This document shows, in pieces, positions 20,736 to 30,044 of a stretch of 64,000 nt of DNA; the first letter of the stretch is position 1; every line of letters begins with the position of its first letter. The notes under the pieces are model-generated. The model searched no databases and was not told the DNA's origin. It saw only the letters and a program-made list of their open reading frames with translations. The stretch is from Corynebacterium nuruki S6-4 (GTDB lineage Bacteria; Actinomycetota; Actinomycetes; Mycobacteriales; Mycobacteriaceae), in the NCBI RefSeq assembly GCF_007970465.1, contig NZ_CP042429.1, forward strand, positions 186,001-250,000. Reading direction: 5' to 3'. The position numbers and the translations under genes are program-made.

Positions 20736-22253
20736 ATGACTGCCGCGGTGAACGACTACTCCGATGATGTGATGGACTTCGACGAGGTGCTCGAGCGCTT
20801 CGACCCGGTGATGGGTATGGAGGTCCACGTCGAGCTGCTGACGAAGTCGAAGATGTTCTCGACCTCGTCCGCCGAGTTCGGCGACGACCCGAACAGCAAC
20901 GTCGACCCGGTGTGCCTCGGCCTGCCGGGCGCGCTGCCGGTGGTGAACCGGCAGGGTGTGGAATGGGCCATCAAGATCGGCCTCGCGCTGAACTGCGAGA
21001 TCGCCCCCTACTCCCGCTTCGCCCGGAAGAACTACTTCTACCCGGACCAGCCGAAGAACTACCAGATCTCGCAGTACGACGAGCCCATCGCCCACGACGG
21101 CTACCTCGACATCGTCCTCGACGACGGGACGCCGTGGCGGGTCGAGATCGAGCGCGCACACATGGAGGAGGACACGGCCAAGCTGACCCACCTCGGTGGT
21201 GCCGGCGGCCGTATCCGTGGCGCCACGGCGTCCCTGGTGGACGCCAACCGTGCCGGAATCCCGCTCATCGAGATCGTCACCAAGCCGATCGAGGGTGCCG
21301 GTGCCCGCGCCCCCGAGGTCGCCCGTGCCTACGTCACCGCGCTGCGTGAGCTGGTCAAGGCACTCGGCGTCTCCGACGTCCGGATGGACCAGGGGTCGAT
21401 GCGCGTGGACTCGAACCTCTCGCTGCGTCCGGTCGGCACCACGGAGTTCGGCACCCGCACCGAGTCGAAGAACATCAACTCGCTGAAGTCGGTCGAGCAG
21501 GCCGTCCGCTTCGAGATGCAGCGGCAGGCCGCCTGCCTGGTCAACGGGGTGGAGATCGTCCAGGAGACCCGTCACTACCAGGAGGCCGACGGCACCACGG
21601 CCAAGGGCCGGCCGAAGGAGACGATGGCGGACTACCGCTACTTCAACGACCCGGACCTGCCGCCGGTGCTCGCCCCCGCCGAGTGGGTCGAGGAGATCCG
21701 GAAGACCCTGCCGGAGATGCCGTGGATCCGCCGCGCCCGCATCCAGGAGGAGTGGGGCCTCAAGGACGAGGAGATGCGTGACCTCGTCAACGCCGGTGCC
21801 CTCGAGCTGATCATCGCCACCGTCGAGGCCGGGACCACCCCGGCCGAGGCACGCAGCTGGTGGGTCGCCTACCTGTCCCAGAAGGCCAACGAGGCGGGGA
21901 CGGACCTGGAGGGCCTGGCCATCACGCCGGCCCAGGTCGCCCGCGTGGTCGCGCTGATCAAGGAGGGCAAGCTGACCAACAAGCTCGCCCGCAAGGCCGT
22001 CGACGGTGTGCTCGCCGGGGAGGGTGACGTCGACGAGGTCGTCGCCGCCCGCGGCCTCGAGGTCGTCCGTGACGACGGTGCCATCGAGAAGGCCGTCGAC
22101 GAGGCGCTCGCCGCGAACCCGGACATCGTCGAGAAGTACCGGGCCGGCAACAAGAAGGTCACCGGTGCGATCGTCGGCGCGGTCATGAAGGCCACCCGCG
22201 GCAAGGCGGATCCGGGCCAGGTCAACAAGCTCATCGCCACGAAGCTGGGCTGA
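20736..22253 (+). CDS. gatB: Glu/Asp-tRNA amidotransferase subunit B
   Basis: 505 residues; the subunit that binds misacylated tRNA and performs kinase and amidation steps with GatA and GatC. Signatures are [16 protein letters not shown], the [13 protein letters not shown] region, [19 protein letters not shown] and the C-terminal YqeY-like tail domain ending [19 protein letters not shown] at 20736 follows TAGAGT by 8 nt. It is separated from gatCA by 6.8 kb. Confidence 0.96.
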   Translation: MTAAVNDYSDDVMDFDEVLERFDPVMGMEVHVELLTKSKMFSTSSAEFGDDPNSNVDPVCLGLPGALPVVNRQGVEWAIKIGLALNCEIAPYSRFARKNYFYPDQPKNYQISQYDEPIAHDGYLDIVLDDGTPWRVEIERAHMEEDTAKLTHLGGAGGRIRGATASLVDANRAGIPLIEIVTKPIEGAGARAPEVARAYVTALRELVKALGVSDVRMDQGSMRVDSNLSLRPVGTTEFGTRTESKNINSLKSVEQAVRFEMQRQAACLVNGVEIVQETRHYQEADGTTAKGRPKETMADYRYFNDPDLPPVLAPAEWVEEIRKTLPEMPWIRRARIQEEWGLKDEEMRDLVNAGALELIIATVEAGTTPAEARSWWVAYLSQKANEAGTDLEGLAITPAQVARVVALIKEGKLTNKLARKAVDGVLAGEGDVDEVVAARGLEVVRDDGAIEKAVDEALAANPDIVEKYRAGNKKVTGAIVGAVMKATRGKADPGQVNKLIATKLG

Positions 22254-22568
22254 CCGGCCGGCGTCACATCCCCGCCACCTCCGTACCACCTCTCCGTCAT
22301 CTCCCCGTCCGCTGTCCGGGTCGCCCCGGGCCGTGGGCGGGGAGAGGTCTGTCCGGGGGGTTTCCCGGGGGTGGGGCCGGGGAAAGTTCGGGGCGATTTT
22401 CCCGTAACCGTTGTTCCAATATGGGTCTATCTGCATAATTAACACGACGTTTACAGACGTGACCGCATTGACGAGCCGTCACGCTCGGGGACCCGCCGGA
22501 GCCACCCACCCGAAGCCTCCGGTGCGTCCGCCCCGCGCGCCACGGCCGCCCACCAGAGGAGCCCTACG
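22254..22568 (+). promoter_or_regulatory. gatB-pntA intergenic region with pntAB promoter
   Basis: The first 130 bp are GC-rich with short G and C runs and no clear terminator. TTGTTC (22411-22416), 17 nt, CATAAT (22434-22439) is a good promoter pointing at pntA. The predicted leader is about 120 nt and includes ACGACGTTTACAGACGT (22443-22459), which contains repeated ACGT words. AGAGGAG just before 22569 is the pntA ribosome site. No ORF. Confidence 0.55.
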
Positions 22569-24107
22569 TTGCTCATCGGTATCCCGCGGGAACCACAGAC
22601 ACTGGTTGCCGCCACCCCCGACACGGTCGGCAAACTCATCAAGCTCGGCTACGACGTCGAGGTCCAGTCCGGCGCCGGCGACCGCGCGGACCACCCGGAC
22701 AGTCAGTACGAGGCCGCCGGGGCCACGGTCGTCGGCGACGACGTCTGGTCGACCGCCGACATCATCACCACCCTGGACACCCCCGACGCCGCCCAGCTGG
22801 CTGCGATGAAGCCGCAGGCCATGCTCGTCTCCCGGCTCGCCCCGGGCCGCAACGACGACCTGGTCGCCGACCTCGCAGCGAGGAACATCACCGCGCTGGC
22901 GATGGACACCGTCCCGCGCATCAGCCGCGCACAGGCCATGGACGTGCTCAGCTCCCAGGCCAACGTCGGCGGCTACCGCGCCGTCATCGAGGCGGCCAAC
23001 GCCTTCGGCCGGCTGTTCACCGGTCAGGTCACCGCCGCCGGCAAGGTTCCGCCGGCCACCGTGTACGTGATCGGCGCCGGCGTGGCCGGGCTGGCCGCCA
23101 TCGGCACCGCCAGCTCCATGGGCGCGATCGTCAAGGCCACCGACCTCCGCCCGGAGACCGCCGAGCAGGTCGAGTCGATGGGCGCCGAGTTCGTCGCCAT
23201 CCCGACCGCCGCCGAGAAATCCGACGACGGCTACGCCAAGGAGATGACCGACGACCAGGCGACCGCCGCCGCGAAGCTCTACGCCGAGCAGTCCGCCGCC
23301 GCCGACATCGTCATCACCACCGCGAACATCCCGGGCCGCACCTCCCCGGTGCTGCTCACCGCCGCCGATGTCGCGGCGATGAAGCCCGGCTCCGTCATCG
23401 TCGACATGGCCGCCGCCAACGGCGGCAACTGCGAGCTCACCGTCGCCGGGGAGGTCACCACCACCGACAACGGTGTGACGATCATCGGCTACACCGACCT
23501 CGCCGGCCGGCTGCCCGCGCAGTCCTCGCAGCTCTACGGCCAGAACGTGGTCAACCTGTTCAAGCTGCTCACCCCGGCCAAGGACGGTACGCCCGTCCTG
23601 GACTTCGACGACGAGATCGTCCGCGGCATCACCGTCACCCACGCCACGGCGTCCGGTACCGACATCCTGTGGCCCCCGCCGCCGGTGAAGGTCTCCGCCG
23701 CCCCGGCCCCGGCCGCCGCCCCCGCGCAGGACGCCGCGGCGTCCGCCCCGGAGGAGGAGAAGTCCTCCTCCGGACTGTGGTGGAAGATCGTCGCCGGGGT
23801 GCTCGGTGTGGCCCTCGTGCTCGCCAGCCCGCTGTCGGTGACGACGAACTACATGATCCTCATGCTCGCCGTCGTCGTCGGCTTCTACGTCATCACCGCG
23901 GTGACGCACTCCCTGCACACGCCGCTGATGAGTGAGACCAACGCCATCTCCGGCATCATCCTCGTCGGTGCGGTGCTCCAGGTCGGGTCCTCGAACGTCG
24001 CGATCGCCGTGCTCGCGTTCATCGCGATCGTCATCGCCTCGATCAACATCTTCGGCGGCTTCGCCGTCACCCGACGCATGCTCGCCATGTTCCAGGGAGG
24101 TAACTGA
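22569..24107 (+). CDS. pntA: NAD(P) transhydrogenase alpha subunit, fused form
   Basis: Proton-translocating transhydrogenase makes NADPH from NADH at the cost of proton-motive force. The 512-residue subunit has the NAD-binding domain I ([38 protein letters not shown]). An Ala/Pro-rich hinge at about 377-398 and four C-terminal membrane helices of domain II follow. This is the fused E. coli type, not the split three-gene type. Start is TTG at 22569 behind AGAGGAG. The stop overlaps the pntB ATG by one base. Confidence 0.93.
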   Translation: MLIGIPREPQTLVAATPDTVGKLIKLGYDVEVQSGAGDRADHPDSQYEAAGATVVGDDVWSTADIITTLDTPDAAQLAAMKPQAMLVSRLAPGRNDDLVADLAARNITALAMDTVPRISRAQAMDVLSSQANVGGYRAVIEAANAFGRLFTGQVTAAGKVPPATVYVIGAGVAGLAAIGTASSMGAIVKATDLRPETAEQVESMGAEFVAIPTAAEKSDDGYAKEMTDDQATAAAKLYAEQSAAADIVITTANIPGRTSPVLLTAADVAAMKPGSVIVDMAAANGGNCELTVAGEVTTTDNGVTIIGYTDLAGRLPAQSSQLYGQNVVNLFKLLTPAKDGTPVLDFDDEIVRGITVTHATASGTDILWPPPPVKVSAAPAPAAAPAQDAAASAPEEEKSSSGLWWKIVAGVLGVALVLASPLSVTTNYMILMLAVVVGFYVITAVTHSLHTPLMSETNAISGIILVGAVLQVGSSNVAIAVLAFIAIVIASINIFGGFAVTRRMLAMFQGGN

Positions 24108-25606
24108 TGAACACCCTCACCCTCGCCGCCGAGGTCACCGACCCGGACGTCTCCCAGGACCTCCTGGACTGGACCGACCGCATCTCGACGCTGGCCTACC
24201 TCGTGGCCGCCCTGCTGTTCATCCTGGCGCTCGCCGGGCTGTCCAAGCAGCAGTCCGCCTCGCGCGGCAACACCTTCGGCATCGCCGGCATGACCATCGC
24301 CCTGGTGGCGACCGTCTTCAAGGCCGCGGTGCAGTCCCACGCCGACCCGGAGAACTACAACAGCGCCTGGGTCACCGTCCTGCTCGTCGCCGTCGCCATG
24401 CTCATCGGTGCCGTCGTCGGCATCGCCCGGGCCCGCAAGGTCGAGATGACCGGCATGCCCGAGCTCATCGCCATGCTCCACTGCTTCGTGGGTCTGGCCG
24501 CCGTGCTCATCGGCGTGAACTCCTTCATCCACTCCGAGCACGCCACCGAGGCCGGCTATGAGAAGTTCCACCTCGGCGAGGTCTACCTCGGCATCTTCAT
24601 CGGTGCGGTGACCTTCACCGGCTCCATCATCGCCTTCCTCAAGCTCTCCGGCCGGATCAAGGGTGCCCCGTTGACCCTGCCGGGCCGCAACCTGCTGAAC
24701 CTCGGCATCATCGTGGTCTCCGTGGTGGGCATGGTCTTCTTCATCCTCACCGGTACCGAGGCGGCGGACAACCGGCCGGTGGCCTGGATCATCCTCGCCG
24801 TGATGATCGTCCTCGCCCTGGCTCTCGGCCTGCACCTCGTCGCCGCGATCGGCGGCGGTGACATGCCGGTCGTCGTGTCGATGCTGAACTCCTACTCCGG
24901 CTGGGCCGCGGCCGCCGCGGGCTTCATGCTCGCCAACCCGCTGCTCATCATCACCGGTGCACTGGTCGGCTCCTCCGGTGCCTACCTGTCCTACATCATG
25001 TGCAAGGCGATGAACCGGTCGTTCATCTCGGTCATCCTCGGCGGCTTCGGCACCGAGGCCGCCTCCGCCGACGACCGGGACTACGGGTCCCACACCGAGG
25101 TCACCGCCGAGGAGACCGCGGAGATCCTGAAGAACGCGAAGTCCGTCATGATCACCCCCGGCTACGGCATGGCCGTCGCCCAGGCGCAGTACCCGGTCGC
25201 CGACCTGGTGCGCAAGCTCCGGGACAAGGGTGTGGACGTGACCTTCGGTATCCACCCGGTCGCTGGCCGCCTCCCCGGACACATGAACGTGCTGCTCGCC
25301 GAGGCGAAGGTCCCCTACGACATCGTCCTGGAGATGGACGAGGTCAACGATGACTTCGCCGACGTGGACGTCGTCCTCGTCATCGGCGCCAACGACACGG
25401 TCAACCCCATCGCCGAGGAGCCGGGTTCGCCCATCGCGGGCATGCCCGTGCTCAAGGTGTGGGAGGCCGGACGCGTCATCGTGTTCAAGCGCTCCATGGG
25501 CGCCGGTTACGCCGGCGTGCAGAACCCGCTGTTCTTCAACGAGAACTCCGACATGCTGCTCGGCGACGCCAAGCAGTCCGTCGAGGCGATCAGCGCGGCA
25601 CTGTAA
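24107..25606 (+). CDS. pntB: NAD(P) transhydrogenase beta subunit
   Basis: 499 residues: about nine N-terminal membrane helices completing the proton channel, then the NADP(H)-binding domain III with [21 protein letters not shown] and [14 protein letters not shown]. It is coupled to pntA (TGATG junction, GGGAGG ribosome site 6 nt before). As far as I recall, C. glutamicum lacks pntAB, so this pair marks a metabolic difference from the model species. Confidence 0.95.
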   Translation: MNTLTLAAEVTDPDVSQDLLDWTDRISTLAYLVAALLFILALAGLSKQQSASRGNTFGIAGMTIALVATVFKAAVQSHADPENYNSAWVTVLLVAVAMLIGAVVGIARARKVEMTGMPELIAMLHCFVGLAAVLIGVNSFIHSEHATEAGYEKFHLGEVYLGIFIGAVTFTGSIIAFLKLSGRIKGAPLTLPGRNLLNLGIIVVSVVGMVFFILTGTEAADNRPVAWIILAVMIVLALALGLHLVAAIGGGDMPVVVSMLNSYSGWAAAAAGFMLANPLLIITGALVGSSGAYLSYIMCKAMNRSFISVILGGFGTEAASADDRDYGSHTEVTAEETAEILKNAKSVMITPGYGMAVAQAQYPVADLVRKLRDKGVDVTFGIHPVAGRLPGHMNVLLAEAKVPYDIVLEMDEVNDDFADVDVVLVIGANDTVNPIAEEPGSPIAGMPVLKVWEAGRVIVFKRSMGAGYAGVQNPLFFNENSDMLLGDAKQSVEAISAAL

Positions 25607-25646
25607 CGGCCCGCAGCGGACCGCTTCTCCCGCCACCGGCGGAACC

Positions 25647-26696
25647 TCAGACGAACGCCCCGGTCTCGTCACCGTCCCGGACATCCTCCGGACGCGGTGC
25701 GGCCGGGGCGGTCGCATCTCCGGCGGCGTTGTGGAAGGGCGTCCCGCCGAGCCGGTCCCGGTCGTGCGGGGTGTAGAACGCCGCCGGATCCGGGCCCACC
25801 GCGACCACCCCGGTGGGGTTGATGTCGGTGTGCACCCGGTAGTAGTGCTGCTTGATCTGGTCGAGGTTCACCGTGTCGCCGAAACCCGGGGTCTGGAACA
25901 GGTCCCGCAGATAGCCCCACAGGTTCGGCATCTCGGCGATCCGGTTCCGGTTGCACTTGAAATGACCGTGGTAGACGTGGTCGAAGCGCACCAGTGTGGC
26001 GAACAGGTACACGTCGGCCAACGTCAGATGGTCACCGACGAGGTAGCGGCGGTCGGCCAGATGCTCCTCGAGCTCGTCGAGCCGGCTGAACAGTGCCGCG
26101 AACGCCTCCTCGTAGGACGCCTGGTCGCCGGCGAAGCCGCAGCGGTACACCCCGTTGTTCACCGTCCGGAAGTTGACGTCCGCCATTGCGTCGATCTCCG
26201 CCTGCAGCCCGGCGGGGTAGAGGTCCGGGGCGCCGGGACGGTGCAGCGGGGCCCATTCGGTGGCGAGATCGGTGACCATGGTGCGGAAATCGTTGGTCAC
26301 GACCGCCTTCGAGCCGATCTCGACGAGGGCGGGGACCGTGATGCCCTTCGGATAGTCGGCGTAGCGGTGCAGGTAACAGTCCCGCAGCCGTCCCACCCCG
26401 AGGACGGGATCCACCGAATCCGGGTCGAGGTCGAAGGTCCACGACTTCCAGTCGTGCGTCGGACCGCACAGCCCCAGCGACAACGGCGCCGGGCCGGTCT
26501 CCTCCGGCCCGGCGTCGAGTCCGGTCAGCCGGCGGGTGATGATCGCCCGGTGGGCCCAGGGGCAGGCCCGCGACCCGACCAGCCGGTACCGGCCCGCGGC
26601 GACGGGCCACCGGCGGTCCCCGGTCGGGTCCGCCACCACCCGGTCGTCGATGTAACTCATGTCGCGGTCGTACCCGCCCGCCTCGACATACCCCAT
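25647..26696 (-). CDS. glutathionyl-hydroquinone reductase family protein (YqjG/ECM4-like)
   Basis: 349 residues of the Xi-class glutathione-transferase family, which removes thiol adducts from hydroquinones. The active-site cysteine is C45 in GSRACPWAHR. The C-terminal GST helix bundle includes YLVGDHLTLADVYLFATLVRFDHVYHGHFKCN. Corynebacteria use mycothiol, so the natural co-substrate may be mycothiol rather than glutathione; that is an inference. I chose ATG at 26696, preceded by AGGAG; the much longer open frame upstream is antisense to the DoxX gene. Convergent with pntB. Confidence 0.85.
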   Translation of the reverse strand: MGYVEAGGYDRDMSYIDDRVVADPTGDRRWPVAAGRYRLVGSRACPWAHRAIITRRLTGLDAGPEETGPAPLSLGLCGPTHDWKSWTFDLDPDSVDPVLGVGRLRDCYLHRYADYPKGITVPALVEIGSKAVVTNDFRTMVTDLATEWAPLHRPGAPDLYPAGLQAEIDAMADVNFRTVNNGVYRCGFAGDQASYEEAFAALFSRLDELEEHLADRRYLVGDHLTLADVYLFATLVRFDHVYHGHFKCNRNRIAEMPNLWGYLRDLFQTPGFGDTVNLDQIKQHYYRVHTDINPTGVVAVGPDPAAFYTPHDRDRLGGTPFHNAAGDATAPAAPRPEDVRDGDETGAFV

Positions 26697-26803
26697 GATG
26701 AACTCCTGCCGTCGTTTCTGTCGTTCCTGTCCTCCGCGGTCCCGGGCGTCGTCGCGACATGCGCGAGGTGCGGCGCCTGCGCGGATCAGCGTGCCGCCTA
26801 GCC

Positions 26804-26809
26804 TAGGCT
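26804..26809 (+). promoter_or_regulatory. -10 box (TAGGCT) for the DoxX-gene transcript
   Basis: TAGGCT lies 7 nt before GTG 26817, exactly the spacing seen at the leaderless genes here. It implies the message begins at the small upstream ORF rather than at the DoxX start. Confidence 0.6.
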
Positions 26810-26816
26810 GGACGGC

Positions 26817-26855
26817 GTGAACAGTGCACCCGGGACCGGAAGGTGGATGCCATGA
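26817..26855 (+). CDS. 12-residue leaderless upstream ORF coupled to the DoxX gene
   Basis: GTG-initiated, reads MNSAPGTGRWMP, with its TGA stop overlapping the DoxX ATG (ATGA at 26852-26855). The AGG and TGG codons near its end fall in the GGAAGG ribosome site of the next gene, so translating ribosomes would run directly over the DoxX start. Coding status rests on geometry alone. Confidence 0.45.
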   Translation: MNSAPGTGRWMP

Positions 26856-28147
26856 GCAGGAAGCGTGACAGGCTCGACGACAGGGTCGGGGACCTCGACG
26901 ACGTCTCCGATATCGAGGACTTCGACGTCCCCGACGTCCCCGATGCCCCTGAGGGTATCGACGTACCGGACGCCGTGGAGCAGCGTGAGGCCGACGACGC
27001 CGCCGGTGACGGGGCCGCCGGGGCAGGTGACGGGGCGGCCGGGACTGCCCCGACCAGTCGCGTGAGCCGGGACATCTACGACGTCGTCGGTCGGGCCCGC
27101 CCGCAGAAGATCGCCCCCGCGGCGTCCGGCGCCGGTGGACCGGCCGCAGCCGACCCGGCGGAGGACGAGGCCGGGAACGAGGGTGAGGACGCCGCCCCGA
27201 CCGAGGTCTTCGCCACCGGCGACGGGGGACAGGCCGACGACGGGTACCGGCTGCCCGAGAGCGCCGATGCTGCCGACGGTGCAGCAGCCGTGACGGCGGA
27301 CGAGACCGCCACCACCGCATTCGCGGGAACCCCTGCGGCCTACACCGACCCGGGCCCGGTCTACGAGTCGCCGTTCGACGAGAACGGCGGCTACGTGCAG
27401 GCCGACGGCAGCGCCGGGAGCCAGGACGTCGCGGCCGACGACGGGGACAACGAGACCCGTGTCTTCGCTCCCGCCGGTGCCGCCGGTGCCGCCGGTGCAG
27501 TCGGGGCGGCCGGTGCGGCTGCCGCAGCCGGTGACGGCTACGACGGCTACGACGAGACCTACGGTGCGGTGCCGGTCCCTCAGCAGGAGGCCGAGGAGGC
27601 TGACCGGGCGGCCGCCGACGAGGCGGCGTCGACACGGCGCGGCACACTCGACCTGGGCCTGCTCATTCTCCGCCTGGTGGCCGGCGTGCTGCTGGGACTG
27701 CGGGGCGTGCAGACCCTATTCGCCTTCGGTGGCGACCCGGGGATCGACTCCCTCGAACAGGTCCTCGGCAGCTACGACGGGGCCCAGGTCCTCGCGATCG
27801 CCCTGCCCGTCGCGGAACTCGTCGGCGGCGTCCTCCTGCTCCTCGGACTGCTGACTCCGGTGGGCGGTGCGGTGGCACTGGTCTCCGCGAGCTTCATGGC
27901 CCTGCACTACCTCTCGGGCTCCGGGGCCGAGTACTGGCCCTACCAGCTGGACGCCAACGCCCAGGCCTGGGCGTTCCTCGCGGTGCTCGGGCTGGTGCTC
28001 GTGTTCACCGGACCCGGCCGCTACGCGGTCGACGGCAGCCGCGGCTGGGCGACCCGTCCGCGCGCCTCCGCCTGGCTGTGGGCGGTCATCGGCCTCGCCG
28101 GCGCCGCGGCGCTGTGGATCCTCGTCGGTGGCGGCAACCCCTTCTGA
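26852..28147 (+). CDS. DoxX-family membrane protein with long acidic N-terminus
   Basis: 431 residues. The first 255 or so are hydrophilic and Asp/Glu/Ala/Gly-rich (DRVGDLDDVSDIEDFDVPDVP; several GAAGAA runs), with no catalytic motif. The C-terminal part is a DoxX-type four-helix unit (LLILRLVAGVLLGLRGVQTLF; LPVAELVGGVLLLLGLLTPVGG) plus a last helix near the end. DoxX relatives work in thiol/oxidative stress or as quinol-oxidase subunits. ATG at 26852 has GGAAGG 8 nt upstream; GTG 26843 would add three residues. The acidic half is probably cytoplasmic. Confidence 0.8.
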   Translation: MSRKRDRLDDRVGDLDDVSDIEDFDVPDVPDAPEGIDVPDAVEQREADDAAGDGAAGAGDGAAGTAPTSRVSRDIYDVVGRARPQKIAPAASGAGGPAAADPAEDEAGNEGEDAAPTEVFATGDGGQADDGYRLPESADAADGAAAVTADETATTAFAGTPAAYTDPGPVYESPFDENGGYVQADGSAGSQDVAADDGDNETRVFAPAGAAGAAGAVGAAGAAAAAGDGYDGYDETYGAVPVPQQEAEEADRAAADEAASTRRGTLDLGLLILRLVAGVLLGLRGVQTLFAFGGDPGIDSLEQVLGSYDGAQVLAIALPVAELVGGVLLLLGLLTPVGGAVALVSASFMALHYLSGSGAEYWPYQLDANAQAWAFLAVLGLVLVFTGPGRYAVDGSRGWATRPRASAWLWAVIGLAGAAALWILVGGGNPF

Positions 28148-28177
28148 CCGGGTGCCGGCGGGCCCGTCGCGTGCACT

Positions 28178-28244
28178 GAGCTTCCTGAGCTCCGTGCGCG
28201 AGCTCCCTGAGCTCCCTGAGCTCCCTGAGCTCCCTGAGCTCCCT
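28178..28244. repeat. 9-bp tandem repeat (GAGCTCCCT)
   Basis: Five perfect units at 28200-28244, preceded by degenerate units GAGCTTCCT (28178-28186) and GAGCTCCGT (28187-28195). The array abuts a 16-bp inverted repeat. It lies after the DoxX stop, outside any gene, and is likely to vary in copy number by slippage. Confidence 0.9.
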
Positions 28245-28303
28245 GAGTTCGTCACCGAATCCGGACGCCGTGGCCCGACCGCGGTGAATTCGGTGACGAA
28301 CTC
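28245..28303. terminator. 16-bp inverted repeat between convergent DoxX gene and lysE
   Basis: GAGTTCGTCACCGAAT (28245-28260) and ATTCGGTGACGAACTC (28288-28303) are perfect arms with a 27-nt loop. There is no U-tract. Its position between converging genes suggests a transcript-end structure, but a protein-binding or mobile role is not excluded. Confidence 0.5.
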
Positions 28304-28334
28304 GGGGAGTGCCGGGGAAGCTGGAGCGGGGGAC

Positions 28335-29099
28335 TCAGCCCATCATCGCCAGGCGCGCAGCCATGCCGATCATGAGCACCCCGATGCCGAGGTTGATCCA
28401 GCGCCAGACCCTCACACTCGACAACGGCCGGCTGAGCAGCCGCGCACCGTAGCCGATGCAGATGAAGAACAGCGTGGAGGCCACGAGTGCGCCGGTGGTG
28501 AAGACCCACTTCCCGGCGTCGTCGTACTGGTTGGCCATCGAACCGAACACGACCATCCCGTCGACGTAGGCCGCGGGGTTGAGGAAGGTCACGGCCAGGG
28601 CGGTGGGCAGGGCGGCGAGGGCGGGGAGCCGGGTCACCGCCCGGGACCGGACGGACGTGCGGGCCGGCAGTGTCGCGACCGCCGTGCCACCGGTGCCGCC
28701 GACGCCCGTCCCGCCAGTAGGCAGGTCGGTGTCACCGGAGACGGCCGGGACGGCGTCCTGACCGGCGTCCTGACCGGGGGCGGCGCCGGAGGTGTCGATG
28801 GGGGTGGGGTGCCGGACATCGCGCAGGCAGGTCGAGGCGAACCACAGCAGGTACGCCACACCACCCCAGCGCAGGATCTCGAGCAGCACCGGCATCCGTT
28901 CCACGACCACGCTGACGCCGGCGGTGCCCACCGGCAGCAGGATCAGGTCGCCGAGGGTGCACACCGCGACGACCAGACCCACGCCCCAGCGTCGCACGCC
29001 CTGCCGGAGCAGGACGATATTCTGCGGACCGACGCCGACGATGACCGTCAGCTGGAAGAAGAGTCCGGCGAGTGCGATGTGGAGGGATTCGGTGAACAC
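28335..29099 (-). CDS. lysE: basic amino-acid exporter LysE
   Basis: 254-residue membrane exporter that rids the cell of excess lysine and arginine. The family start LAGLFFQLTVIVGVGPQNIVLLRQGVRR is clear, followed by five more hydrophobic segments and a conserved AVTFLNPAAYVDGMVVFG. About 45 Gly/Thr/Pro-rich residues are inserted in the central loop (near residues 110-155), longer than I expect for LysE. GTG at 29099 lies 7 nt after TAGGCT on the minus strand (29112-29107), a leaderless start. Divergent from its regulator lysG. Confidence 0.9.
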   Translation of the reverse strand: MFTESLHIALAGLFFQLTVIVGVGPQNIVLLRQGVRRWGVGLVVAVCTLGDLILLPVGTAGVSVVVERMPVLLEILRWGGVAYLLWFASTCLRDVRHPTPIDTSGAAPGQDAGQDAVPAVSGDTDLPTGGTGVGGTGGTAVATLPARTSVRSRAVTRLPALAALPTALAVTFLNPAAYVDGMVVFGSMANQYDDAGKWVFTTGALVASTLFFICIGYGARLLSRPLSSVRVWRWINLGIGVLMIGMAARLAMMG

Positions 29100-29170
29100 G
29101 ACCGGAAGCCTAGGAACCCACCGGTAGTGAAGGCAAACAAGCATATCTGGACTCGCGTAAGATCAGCTTC

Positions 29171-30043
29171 ATGATTGCACGTCACCTGGATACTCTGCTG
29201 CTCGTCGTCGATGAGGGGAGTTTCGAGGCCGCCGCCGCCCGGCTCGGCGTGAGTCCCTCGGCGGTGAGCCAGCGGATCAAGGCCCTCGAATCCGACGTCG
29301 GCCGGGTCGTCGTCCGCCGCACGACCCCGGTCGGCGTCACCGACGCCGGCGAGGTACTCGTCCAGGCCGCCCGCCGGATGCGGCTGCTGGAGACCGAGAC
29401 CGACGACCGCCTCCACCACCGGGTCAGTGAACGGCCGGTGACCGTCGGCATCAACGCGGACTCGCTGGGGACCTGGTTCCGGCCCGTGCTGCGCAGCGTC
29501 GCCGCCCACGGCGGCATCGGTCTGCAGCTGCAGGTCGAGGACGAACAGCACTCCCTGGAGATGCTGCGCCGCGGCGACGTCATGGGCGTGGTCACCGCCG
29601 AAGCCGATCCTGTCCCCGGCTGCGTGTCCGAGGAACTCGGGGTGATGCGCTACTGGCCGGTGGGCTCCCCGGAGCTGGCGGCGACCCTCGGCGACGGGCC
29701 GGGGCAGGTGGGGCTGGACCGGCTCCCGGTGCTCATCATCGGGTCCTACGACCGGATGACCGACGACGTCCTCGCCGGGCGCGGCCTCACCGGGTCCGCG
29801 GACCGGCGGGTGTCCCGCATCCCGAGTTTCGAGGGGCTCAATGACGCGGTCGTCGCCGGCCTCGGCTGGACGGTGGTCCCGGTCAGTGCCGCGGACCCGT
29901 ATGTCCGGGCCGGGACGATGGTGCGGCTCGGCGACGAGGTGGGGGAGGTGCCGCTGTACTGGCAGCGCTGGCGGCTCGAATCGGACACCCTCGGGGCACT
30001 CACCGACGCGGTCCACGCCGCCGCCGCGGTGGGCCTCGACTGA
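29171..30043 (+). CDS. lysG: LysR-type activator of lysE
   Basis: 290-residue LysR regulator (winged HTH SFEAAAARLGVSPSAVSQRIKALESDVGRVVVRR) with a C-terminal effector domain, matching C. glutamicum LysG in length and gene order. The known LysG activates lysE when lysine, arginine or histidine accumulates. ATG at 29171 follows TAAGAT by 7 nt. The 71-bp gap to lysE carries both -10 boxes and must hold the LysG site; I cannot place it by eye. Confidence 0.9.
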   Translation: MIARHLDTLLLVVDEGSFEAAAARLGVSPSAVSQRIKALESDVGRVVVRRTTPVGVTDAGEVLVQAARRMRLLETETDDRLHHRVSERPVTVGINADSLGTWFRPVLRSVAAHGGIGLQLQVEDEQHSLEMLRRGDVMGVVTAEADPVPGCVSEELGVMRYWPVGSPELAATLGDGPGQVGLDRLPVLIIGSYDRMTDDVLAGRGLTGSADRRVSRIPSFEGLNDAVVAGLGWTVVPVSAADPYVRAGTMVRLGDEVGEVPLYWQRWRLESDTLGALTDAVHAAAAVGLD

Positions 30044-30044
30044 C

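Noticed and set aside
20721..22445. Minus-strand ORF (574 codons) opposite gatB
   Set aside because: Antisense shadow of gatB; no start signals and no recognisable family.
25647..27647. Extended 666-codon form of the hydroquinone reductase gene
   Set aside because: The extra 317 N-terminal residues are Arg/Pro-rich antisense of the DoxX gene; ATG 26696 has a good ribosome site and the family start.
28200..28244. Possible CRISPR array
   Set aside because: Units are 9 bp, contiguous and lack spacers; no cas genes in the window.
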